Assembly: GCA_003427395.1 (NCBI GenBank)
Contig: BFEA01000593.1
Coordinates: 177,054-199,474 of the forward strand
Reading direction: 5' to 3'
Source of the DNA: Chara braunii
Taxonomy: Eukaryota; Streptophyta; Charophyceae; Charales; Characeae
DNA: 22,421 nt
Positions 1 to 8,874 of this stretch are shown piece by piece. Below the pieces are notes generated by a model. It made no database searches and was not told the origin of the DNA. It saw only the letters and a program-made list of their open reading frames with translations. Numbering within the stretch: position 1 is the first letter of the stretch; each line of letters opens with the position of its first letter. The position numbers and the translations under genes were made by a program.

Positions 1-84
1 CCCCCATCTCGCCTCCCCCCTATCCCAGTTGTTCCTCGTATCTACTTGTTTTTTTTTTTTTTTTTAAGGGCAAATCATTGTTTG

Positions 85-117
<33 letters not shown>

Positions 118-199
118 GGATTGATGGATGGATTGATGGATTGATGGATTGATGGATTGATGGATTAATTGATTGATTGATTGATTGATTGATTTATTA

Positions 200-244
<45 letters not shown>

Positions 245-435
245 GCCGGGAGAGAGAGAGAGAGAGAGTTCTTTTTTTTCTTTTTTTTTCCGTTGCACTT
301 ATCCTTTTTTTTTGTGTTAATGCAGGTGCCGTCATTGATCGAGCAGCGGCGCCGGTGGATCCTGCCGACCAAGGCGCAAGTCAAGACGCGCACCCACCGA
401 CGAACGGCGAACGTGGCAAAACGTCGTCCAAACGT
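1..435. repeat. Low-complexity left edge: homopolymers and TGAT microsatellite
   Basis: A T-run at about 50-65 is followed by a tetranucleotide TTGA/TGAT array at about 79-243 with TGGA interruptions, a short GA run near 247-268, and T-rich tracts to about 312. A T-rich stretch ending in TGCAG near 325 resembles a 3' splice site, and the next ~100 bases are GC-rich and open in one frame. That could be a fragment of a host exon, but I recognise no protein in it. No supportable gene is present. Confidence 0.85.
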
Positions 436-575
436 CGTTCAACGGGCGCTCAAAGGGGGTTCAACGGGGGTTCAACGGGGGTTTAACGGGGGTTCAACGG
501 GGGTTCAACGGGGTATCAATGGGGTATCAACAGGGTTCAACGGTGTCCCGGGGTGTTCAACGGTGTTGAACGGAG
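436..575 (+). repeat. Tandem TTCAACGGGG-type array
   Basis: About ten degenerate direct copies of an 11-12 bp unit (GTTCAACGGGGG and variants with TTTAACG, ATCAACA or ATCAATG) lie just upstream of the hAT transposase remnant. Related TTCAACG/TTTAACG words recur just after that gene (about 4757-4850) and before the next GC-rich gene (about 6808-6890). This suggests subterminal transposase-binding-type repeats of a mobile element, but terminal inverted repeats and a target duplication were not identified. Confidence 0.7.
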
Positions 576-737
576 GTTTGGCGGTTGGCGAAGGGGGCTG
601 GGGTTGGGACGGGGCCGGCCGGGGATAGGCCTTCGTCTATAGTGCCGGCGGGGGGGGTTGCTCAACGGTTGTCAGGGTGGGTTGCATGAGGGGAGGTGCT
701 TACGACCTGACGGGCGGGGGGTTGAAGGGGATTCACA

Positions 738-3491
738 ATGTCGCGAAAACAGATTGGCAATCATGAGCTTGCGCCCGAACGTGTGCAACAAGATTTTAGG
801 CGCAAGGATGTTGTGTACCATTACATTGTCGTCGGCCAGAAGGTCGACAACAGGGGGGCTCACATGCTACGGTGCACCTTTTGCAATAAGGTGTGGCAGG
901 GAACCCAGTACTACTGCAACGAAACATTTTACTCAGCCACACTATTGCAAGAAGGTGTCCGACAAAGCATTGTTCCAGATTGCGCAGAAATGCACACATT
1001 GCTTCGAGGCCGACCAGGTAGAGAGGGTCCGGCGGTAGGCACCGTAGCGTGGTCTCGATGTCCCACAGTCTGGTGTGATGGGTGGCGAGGCGGAGCGTCC
1101 TGTACAGGGCGTGGGCGAGGGAGAGGATACCCAGCGTTGTGCGAAGGGAGGTGTTGTGAGAGATGGGGAGGGTGCGGGAGCCGCGGAGGAGGACGAGGCG
1201 GACGTCGAGCTCGAGGTTTGCGTGGCAGAGGGGGAGCGGACGCCGAGGGGGGAGGGGGGCGTGCCCGAGTTCGATCCGACGACTCGTCAGAGGACAGTGG
1301 ACTGGGAGCGGAGCTGGGGGAAGAAGTGCATCCCGCCTGAGACAGCATGCACGCCGGGTTCTTCCAAGACTGTTGTTCCTGAGACAGCATGCACGCCGGG
1401 TTCTTCCAAGACTGTTCTTCCAGAGACAGCATGCACGCCGGGTTCTTCCAAGAGGAAGGATGGGGGTGCACATCTTTCTTCCAGCAAGGCCGGGAAGAGA
1501 CTGTGACAATAGAAGGATAACGGACACATATGGTGGCGAGTGGATCGGTCATTAGAGGAAGGCATTGTTTCATTGGGCGTATTCCAGCGGGGTTGCCTTC
1601 AATGCCTTCCACAACACGCCGTGGAGGGATCTCCAGTAGGTTGCTCTTCAACATCCTGGTGGAGGACCTCTTCCCGTGCTTCCCTCCCACAGCGAGATCG
1701 CAAGCATGCGAGCTGTGGAGATCCACCGCGAGGAGTTGGAGGAGGAGTTGGAGGAGTTGAGGCAGCCATTATGGGTGAGCAGCGCCACCCTCCTCTCTGA
1801 CGGGAGAAAGTCAGGAGACGGGCGACCGATCGTGAACTTCCTTGCAGTTGGGTCTCGAGGGGTCGTCATGTACGCGACGATCAACCGAGAGGGGGAGCCG
1901 GACGATGCGGTGCACGTCCTGCAGAGATGGGTCACCATCTTTCACGGTTTCAGGTTCGTTGGCCCACAATGGGTCAATGCTATATGCACTGACTCCGCCT
2001 CTATGTACGTGGGGGCTGCGAGGGCTTTGGCCTCGACAACTATGCCCCTTGAGCTGAGGAGGGATTACTTGGCTCCCGTGATGCATCCATGTCTGTAACA
2101 AATTGTTTTCAGACATGGACACGATCTGCACCTCTTTCGTGGACACGATCACACGTATCCGAGTTCTGGTGGTGTTTTTCAAAACTCACTAGGCTGCTCT
2201 TAGCTTCTTGCAGAAGCGCAGCCACGCGTTGGGGCTCATTCTTTCATGTGAGATGCGATTTGCGGCGATGTACTCCATGTTGGATAGGCTGCTGGCTCTG
2301 CAGGATCGTTTGCAGGGCATGATGACAACGGAGGACGGGCGGGATTGGGCAAGGATCCCATGGTCCCCCAACGTCCGCGACATGGTGTGTTGGGTGCGTC
2401 GACAGATCAGCTGGTCCCCTTGGTGGAAGAGGATGCGGCCCATCACGCACGTCATGGGTCCCGTCATGGACTTGCTGAGGCGGATGGACGGTAACGGTCA
2501 GTTCATGTCCCTCATTGTAAAGAGGACTCGGGATCTTGCATGCCTCATGCGGGACGCTTGCGCCCCTCTTGGCTCGTCCTTTTCTGACCACGTCATGAGG
2601 CGTGTGCAGGCCCGTATACAACACATGATGGAGCTTGCACACTGCGCGGCGTTCTTACTAAACCCCCGTCGGCGGGATATTCAGTACTTCTCCACGCAGC
2701 TCGACGAGTACCACACTTGGCTTGTTTGGCAAGCCAAGAGGTATTTGTTGTCTCAGACGGGCTTCGACGAGTCGGGTGCTCGTTACCTTGAGGTATGTCG
2801 GCAGTTCGAGGACTTCCACATGCAGCAGGGTAGGTATGGGACTTGGGGCGGGGGAGAGGGCCGCGCTCGAGCGCGTAGTTGCAGCGGGGACTTCGAGACG
2901 ATGGAGTGTGCGTCGTGGTGGTCTCAATATGGGGGAGATGCACCTGATTTACAGTATTGCACCCTCCGTGTGATGCACATGTGGTCTTGCGCCTCTCCAG
3001 CGGAGAGGAACAGGGCGGTCTACGAGGGCATCCACACGAAGAAGCGCAATCAGTTGGCCTTTAAGAAGGTCGTCCATCTTGTTGAGATCATCGCAAATGT
3101 GCGGTTGATGGAGTATAGACGTGCAAATTGTGGATATGTCCTCCCTTGGCAGCGAGACGAGGGTATGCTTCACGCTCAGGCGGGATTGGAGGTGGGGCCT
3201 GTGCGGTCGGGGACGAGGAGTGGGATGACGGAGGAGGAGATCGAGGAGCAGGTTGCCCTCATGACGCGTGATCCCATCGGGGCCTCTGCACCGCCCCCTG
3301 TTGAGTCTGTTTTAAGTGCTTGTGCGGCTATCTTTCGTCTATACCCCAGGGATGATGCCTCTGAGGACGAGAGGGAGACGGAAGCATTGGACGACCCCGC
3401 GCTTCCCATCCTGTGCGGGATTAACGAGTTGCACGAGGAGGGCGACGAGGATGACGAGAGGACGCACACCGCGCGGGGGGTGATAGAGTAG
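738..3491 (+). pseudogene. Degenerate hAT-superfamily transposase (BED finger, DUF659-like, hAT C-terminal region)
   Basis: This is the remnant of a cut-and-paste hAT transposase. The BED zinc finger starts with CTFC (cysteines at 873 and 882). Its histidines (KHFTQPH, from 925) lie in another frame, so a frameshift near 913 breaks the finger. A DUF659-like part carries LLSDGRKS (Asp codon 1799) and ICTDSAS (Asp codon 1991), the places where hAT proteins hold catalytic aspartates. From 2208 to 3491 a long open stretch contains CEMRFAAMY and the C-terminal dimerisation signature (WWSQYGGDAPDLQ, then ERNRAV and HTKKRNQL). The usual aromatic residue after ERN is Arg here. In-frame stops lie at 1036 (TAG), 1504 (TGA), 1510 (TAG), 1637 (TAG) and 2190 (TAG), with frameshifts near 1561 and 2085. 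The family call is firm; the copy is clearly non-functional. The start at 738 is a guess because the N-terminus is poorly conserved. Confidence 0.9.
1336..1457 (+). repeat. 42-bp tandem repeat, about 3 copies
   Basis: Copies start at 1339, 1381 and 1423 and are nearly identical, each containing GAGACAGCATGCACGCCGGG. The period is a multiple of three, so in the frame of the hAT remnant it reads as a 14-residue repeat (PETACTPGSSKTVV). It sits in the linker between the BED finger and the DUF659-like part, where hAT proteins vary in length, so it is probably a late expansion in this copy. Confidence 0.9.
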
Positions 3492-4756
3492 GCAGACATA
3501 GAGATGATGGGGGGGGGGAGGAGCTTTCGGGGTCTTTCAGGGACATGGAGGAGAGATCACCCACTACCGCACAGGAACATACGCCTCCTCGCGCGACCTT
3601 GCGGAAGGAGACGCCTGCTCCCGCGACTGCGAGGGAGGAGCCACATCCTACCACAACAGCGAGGGAGCGGACGACTATTCCCGCGACCAAGCAAGAGCAG
3701 ACATCTGCTCCCATGACCATGAGGGAGTAGACGAGTACTCCCGCGACGCAGTCCGGACCCCCGTCTCCGTTACCTCTTCCTCGTCATTCAGTTGCACCAG
3801 CCGCTCGGACCGCTCCCATTCGGCATGACGAGCGCTCACCTGCACCGGTTGGGAGGGAGGACTTGGGATCCTCGTTGCGCATGCACGGGCATGGATCGTT
3901 GTTTAGCGTAGCCCGTCAGCTCGTTTTGGAGCCGCATGCATTGGGGGACTTGGGGGAGGAGGGTGTTCATAGTTGGGCACCAGTGGTGAAGGAGGGGGAG
4001 AGACGAGTGGAGGAGCACAGAGCGAGCGGAGTTTAGGGTATTCGGGGTATGGAGGAGGAGGTAGTTGGAGCAGTGGGGAGAGGGTTGTCGTCTACACTGG
4101 AGGAGAGAGCAGGGTGGGAAGATAGACCGCAGGTTTAGAGAGAGGGGGGCGTGGTGGAGTTGGATGATGGTGCGCAGGTCGAGAGAAAGGAGGCCGTGGT
4201 GAGGGTGCATGATGGTGAGCAGGTTGAGAGAGTGGAAGGCGTGCTGCCGGCGCAGGTTGAAAGAGAGGAGGACGTGGTGAGGACACAGGTTGCGATAGAC
4301 GAGGACATGGAGAGGCTGGATTATAGTGCGCAGGTTCAGAGAGAGGAGGGCGTGGTGGGGGCGCAGGTAGAGAGAGAGGAGGACGTGGTGAGGCCGCAAG
4401 TTGAGAGAGAGGAGGGTGTGGCAGGGGTAGATGATGATGCGCATGTTGAGATAGAGGACAATGTGGTGAGGGCAGATGCTGGTGTGTTGTTTGAGAGAGA
4501 GGAGGGTGTGGTTGGGGGGGACGTCGCCCATGGCAGAGGAGAGGGAAGCGACAACCTTGACCCGATCGTCCAGTGTTTCATCGCTAACGAGATGGGTCCC
4601 GCACTAGAGGGTTTGACCCCGGGCACGATGAGGGCACTGGGGGCATCGCCATCAAGAGGGAGGGGGGCTTCAGGGATGGGGATGCGAGATTTCATGGAGG
4701 TTTCTTTGGGGGATCCTCCCAGCCCTCGTTACGCAGAGCTGTGTGTCCGATTTTGA
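3492..4756 (+). pseudogene. Repeat-rich acidic tail of the hAT protein (decayed)
   Basis: After a TAG at 3489 and a frame change, probably in the G-run at 3508-3517, one frame stays open to a TGA at 4754 except for three TAG codons (3728, 4034, 4136). The first part is rich in Thr, Pro and Glu. From about 4130 to 4520 it is a minisatellite encoding repeated QVEREEGVV/QVEREEDVV-type segments, followed by a non-repetitive end (about 4540-4756, ending AELCVRF). Because the frame follows directly on the transposase and is so long, I infer it is the C-terminal extension of the same protein, not a separate gene. I recognise no catalytic domain. The repeats are acidic and may form a coiled coil. Confidence 0.55.
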
Positions 4757-5225
4757 ATTCAACGCGGGTTCCACGTTGAAAAATTTAACGCGCGTTGAAT
4801 TCGTGTTAAACTCCCGTTCAAACGCGCGTTAGACGCACATTAACGGGGTTTGCGATAAATTTTTTCTTGGGCTAAAAATTATCCAAAAAATATATATATA
4901 TATGGGGTTGTAGGTTTTTCTGAGTACTACAACTCTATATTTTCATTTTTATTTTTTGATGTTTAAATATATTTTTAAAAAATCCAAAACATAACCACAC
5001 AATGAAAAAAAATAAAAATAAAATGAAATGAGTGTTTTTTATTTGGGTTTCACACAGATTTTTTAAGGGCTAAAACAAAAACAAAAAAACAAATAAAAAA
5101 TATAGGGTTGTAAATCTTTCAAAGATGTACAACAATTTATTTTTTTTTATTTTTTTTAGAACTTTGTGTATTTTTTTAAAAATCAAAACCATAAAAAAAA
5201 AAAAGAGGAAAAAAAGACACACACA
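4757..5225. repeat. TTTAACG-rich element end followed by AT-rich DNA with two related hairpins
   Basis: At 4757-4850 TTCAACG, TTTAACG and their reverse complements alternate, probably the right flank of the hAT-type element. The rest is AT-rich. Two diverged copies of about 100 bp lie exactly 200 bp apart. Each includes GGGCTAAAA, then a hairpin beginning GTTGTA (4907-4933 and 5107-5133), then T-rich sequence. No gene is seen. Confidence 0.6.
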
Positions 5226-5229
5226 CACA

Positions 5230-5646
5230 CAATTGAGCCTGTAGCAGATTGCATGAGTCTGGCGTCTGAAGTTCCCGTACGGCATGGTTCGTCCGCCTCC
5301 GCTTCTATAAGGGTTGGTAGGTTGGCCCAACCCTGGTGCTTGTCACTGCTATGTGGTCCAAGTTGCCCTCAATACTGGTAGGGTGATGGTCGTCAGTGTT
5401 GGTCACACTGAGGTAGGATAGTAGGGACAGGAGGTGCCTCCCACCCGTGTTGGCTGAAGACCTTACTGATACAGACTGGAGGATCCAGCTGACTATCTCA
5501 GTTGGTTGGCATCGAGTGTGCCATAGGTGGGGATTGAACCCACAACCCCATGAATGCCACTTGCGTGCCTAATCAACTGAGGTAGGCCGCTGGACGGAGC
5601 CCAGATTCTTGGATCGCAAGAGGGGGAAAAAAAAAAAAAAAAAAAA
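5230..5646 (-). mobile_element. tRNA-derived SINE-like element
   Basis: On the minus strand, 5590-5521 reads like a tRNA: an A-box-like CTACCTCAGTTGATTAGGC (plus-strand 5566-5584) and a B-box-like GGGTTCAATCC (5531-5541) at normal spacing. About 290 bp of unrelated body continues to about 5230, where it meets a short CA repeat and A-rich DNA. The other side is bounded by an A-run at about 5629-5646. A tRNA-like pol III promoter plus a non-tRNA body is the layout of a SINE. Cloverleaf pairing of the acceptor arm is not convincing, so this is not a functional tRNA gene. Weak AGAGG/A-run similarity at the two ends could be a target duplication. Confidence 0.5.
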
Positions 5647-6020
5647 CCTGAAAAACGAATAGCAAGCTACTGAGGGTTGTGCCGCCCTACACGCGGCCAG
5701 GAAAAATGACATTTCAAGCTCTAAACTACTGGCAGTGTATCTACCTATGTTCTACCAGATTCATGACAAAGATAAGTACGTTTTGTTTTTCTTTTTTTTC
5801 TTAGCAAGCCCTACCAACGAGGCATGGCAGTCCGTTTTAGATTTCGGTACTTGGTTACAAACAGCAGAATGCTTGGATATTGTATTTCTGGAAAGATGCA
5901 GTAGAAGAGGGAAAAAAAAAAAACACGGACCCAAATCGCCCGCCCAAACCCATATCGCCCGCCCTCAGTTTTCAAAGGGGAAAAACTATATCCCTCAAAA
6001 GGGAAACAATGGACACACGC
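5647..6020. other. No recognisable gene; possible exon fragment
   Basis: A pyrimidine-rich stretch ending TTTCTTAG near 5804 looks like a 3' splice site and is followed by about 100 bp open in one frame (PTNEAWQSVLDFGTWLQ). I recognise no family, and a poly-A interruption follows at about 5911. It may be a host exon remnant or chance. Confidence 0.3.
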
Positions 6021-6028
6021 CAACAATC

Positions 6029-6167
6029 ATGCACACACACACACACACACACACACACTTACAAACACACATATACACAAACACACGCGCATACATCCAT
6101 ATTCATGCACAGACACACTCTCACGCGCAGGCACACACATACACATACGTGCACACACAACACCAGT
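6029..6167. repeat. CA-rich microsatellite
   Basis: A pure CA array at about 6030-6058 is followed by degenerate CA/TA-rich DNA up to the left end of the fold-back element at 6168. Confidence 0.9.
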
Positions 6168-6717
6168 AGCGGTTAATGGGAGGCCCCAAATTCGGGTTTT
6201 TTTGCTGCATGACTACAAACAATGTTGTTGAAGCTTTTGCGAACACATATTTTTCCAAAGTTTTACTTTCTTGTTTTTTTTTTTCATCTGATATGTATGT
6301 GCTTAAGGTATATCTGTTTTCAGTTTCGCCGTATTTGGACAAGTTACAAAAATTTTGGCAAAAACAACAGACTCGAAGAAAGATTCATCGAACTCCGAAA
6401 ACAAACTATGCAGGGTCATAATACAAACATAAAAAAAAAACGATCAAGCAAAAAATAAATAAATAAATAAAATTCAAGAGTACCCTATTCAGAGTAGCTT
6501 TCCGAGTTCGCTGAATCTTTCTTTGAGTCTGCTGTTTATGCCAAATTTTTTGTAACTTGTCCAAATACGGCGAAACTGAATACAGATATACCCTAAAGCA
6601 CATACATATCAGATGAAAAAAAAAAAACGAGAAAAAAGTAAAACTTTGGAAAAATGTGGCAGTTTCGGTGAAAAATTCGCTAAAATTCGCCGAATGTTGG
6701 GCCTTCCATCAACCACT
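6168..6717. mobile_element. Non-autonomous fold-back (MITE-like) element
   Basis: Two inverted arms, 6244-6398 and 6502-6658, match over about 155 bp as reverse complements at roughly 90% by eye. The outer ends also match: AGCGGTTAATGGGAGGCCC at 6168 pairs with the reverse complement of the sequence ending at 6717 (AGTGGTTGATGGAAGGCCC). A ~100-bp A-rich loop (6399-6501) separates the arms. No transposase is present, and the short open frames in the arms mirror each other because of the inverted repeat. The left end abuts the CA microsatellite and the right end a T-run, so no clear target duplication can be read and the superfamily is unknown. Confidence 0.8.
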
Positions 6718-6807
6718 TTTTTTTTTTTTGCGTAAGGCCACGTGTTCCGGACCCCGCACATCAATTCTGTTTTTCCGAAAAGCGTGGGAGCGGCCCATTT
6801 TCGCGTT

Positions 6808-6890
6808 TAACGCGAATTCAATGGGATTTTTTTTTAATTTAACGGGATTCAACGAGAGTTTAATTCCCCCGTTCTCCGTTAAAAAGATAC
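6808..6890. repeat. TTTAACG/TTCAACG motif cluster
   Basis: Several copies of TTTAACG, ATTCAAYG and CCGTTAAA-like words lie just upstream of the ATG at 6912. They resemble the clusters bounding the hAT remnant (436-575 and 4757-4850), which suggests this GC-rich gene belongs to a related element or the same composite element. Confidence 0.5.
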
Positions 6891-6911
6891 ACAGACGCAG
6901 AGAGACAGGAT

Positions 6912-8291
6912 ATGGCGCGTGCCCTAGCGGCCGCCGGTTACTCGACAGAGGAGATCGAGCAGGCATTCGCGGGATACTCCGGCAATCGTACACGAGACAC
7001 TCTTCAACAGGGGTGCGAGGAGGTACGAGAGCAGCTTCAGGAGGAGCGTGAGGATGCACCAGCTGCAGATATCCCCGGAGGTAGCGGTTCGTTGGTACGG
7101 TTTACGGGCCTGCAGCTGAGGACGACGACGTGGCCGGTTCGACCATGTGTGCAGGGGTCAGGTCCTGAGGAGGTGGCATCTGTTGAGGTACCACTGATCA
7201 TAGTGGTGGATTTAGGATCATAGCCACTGCTTCTGACACCGGTTAGTGGGCGACAAGCTCCTCAGGATATAGCTTGCCCATTGAATGTGGCGGAGCTCGC
7301 GCGGGCTGTTGTGCTTGATGTCACACGGCAGGAGGACACCGACCCACGTAGACCACTCATGCCGCCACCTCCTCCGAGATCACGTCACGGTGATTCGCCC
7401 TCGACACCAGTGCGTCCACCCCCCCGCTCACCATCCACGCCCGACAGACCTAGGGCTCGTGACACGATGGGCGTAGGGAGCCTCCCTCTTGACACATCAG
7501 TATTCTGGAGGACGGATATCGACATGGACTCCACTCGTTGGGTCACAGTGCACACTGCACGACGCCAGCCAGGCTTGGGTGGGGGTGACACCGGAAGGGG
7601 TGTGGCGAGGGAGGTCATAGCGGCAGTTTCTTAGTCGCAGCATGTTCGTGGGCGTGGAGAGGCCGACTCTACCTTGCAGCACACTTTGGCAACAGCAACA
7701 CGTGTTGTGCATGATCAGAGTCCACTCAAGAGAGGAGCAGCTCGTCCGCGTCCCGTGCCTGCGGCGGGGGGTGCCGCATTGGGGGAGTCTTCTGGAGCCC
7801 AGGGGTTCCGGATGCCGCGCAGTTCACGTCGTGAGAAGACAGTCGCACAAGTTACTCAAGTGAGTACTAGGGTTTTTTTGGTGAGGAGGGGGGTTGACCC
7901 TATCACCGTAGAGGAGGACGATCCCGAGACGGAGCCGACACGTGAGGAGGACCCACACGAGGATGACGAGTATAGGGAGGACGAGGACAGTGAGGAGGAG
8001 GAGAGCGACAACGGGGAGGACGACAACTACGACGACGACGACGAACCCTCCCCTCCACCATGGCGTGGTTCCGGTAGACGACGAGAGGAGGTTCAACCGA
8101 CGAGACGGCGTGGTTTGAGTAGACGACGCGACGATGTTGACGACCCGTCCCCTCACGGGCGGCGGGATACGAGGAGACGAGGACCATCCGTTGCGACTGA
8201 GGCAGGGCGAGGGAGTGTTTCATCGACACGCAGCGCGGGTGGGGAGAGGCGGAGAGGCAGTGGTAAGGGGAAGCGAGGTCGACGGTTTTGA
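6912..8291 (+). pseudogene. Unidentified GC-rich gene with acidic then Arg-rich tail, two in-frame TAGs
   Basis: One frame runs from ATG 6912 to TGA 8289-8291 (460 codons) broken only by TAG at 7221 and TAG at 7632, with no frameshift. The N-terminus (ALAAAGYSTEEIEQAFAGYS) looks helical and faintly UBA-like, but I do not claim that domain. The middle is rich in Pro, Arg and Ser. From about 7900 to 8050 it is strongly acidic with runs of Asp and Glu, and the end is Arg/Ser/Gly-rich and basic (last residues GKRGRRF), as in many nuclear or nucleic-acid-binding proteins. No family is recognised. The position next to TTTAACG motifs and the composition suggest a mobile-element accessory protein, but a decayed host gene remains possible. 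Confidence 0.5.
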
Positions 8292-8809
8292 CAGCTTCGT
8301 TTCCCTTCCACGTCGCCTTTATATTGTTTGTCCATCAACGTTCTTACCATTTTGTACATTGTTTAGGATGATGTACATATAGTTAGGTTTTAGGCACCGG
8401 TTCCTGCACTTTAGTATGCAGGTAGTGTCGTCGATAGTTTTTTTTTTTTACTTTTTTGGTTCATGCACGGCGTTTTCATTTTGTTTTTAGTTATTGGGTT
8501 TATGTTCGAGGTGGGACTTCATTGCGACTTGTCGTATTACGTAGATATTTGTTTTGGTTTTCTTTTCAGATTTGTTAGTTAGTGGTGTAGGCTGCATCCC
8601 ATTACTGTACGACTCCGTATGAGTGTCAACGACACATTGTATCATGCGACATGTATTTCATATTGGATTCGTATATACGATTTCGACATGACTTTTGTAT
8701 GAGATTTCATGACTACTTTGTTTTTATTGGACTTTCATGTTTTTTTGTGCATTTATTCTTCCATGTGTATGTGCGTGTGTGTATGTGTGTGTGTATGTGT
8801 GTGTGTATG

Positions 8810-8840
<31 letters not shown>

Positions 8841-8874
8841 TTGTGTGTGTTACGGTTTGTTTTACTTTTGCCAG
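8292..8874 (+). other. Downstream region with TG microsatellite and possible splice acceptor
   Basis: AT/T-rich non-coding DNA follows the stop at 8291. A TG/TGTA microsatellite spans about 8771-8850. A pyrimidine-rich tract ending TTTTGCCAG at 8874 is a good 3' splice site just before the Helitron protein becomes recognisable, so part of this stretch may be a Helitron intron. The Helitron 5' end (TC preceded by A) was not located. Confidence 0.5.

Noticed and set aside
79-243. CRISPR-like regular repeats
   Set aside because: These are simple tetranucleotide repeats without spacers.
929-1726. Long minus-strand frame opposite the hAT remnant
   Set aside because: It lies antisense to recognisable transposase sequence and results from GC-rich composition and the 42-bp repeat.
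3836-4531. Minus-strand frame of 231 codons
   Set aside because: It is antisense to the repeat-coded hAT tail; its His/Leu/Ser repeats are the mirror of the QVEREE minisatellite.
6176-6603. Short frames encoding similar peptides on opposite strands
   Set aside because: They are the two inverted arms of the fold-back element read from each side.
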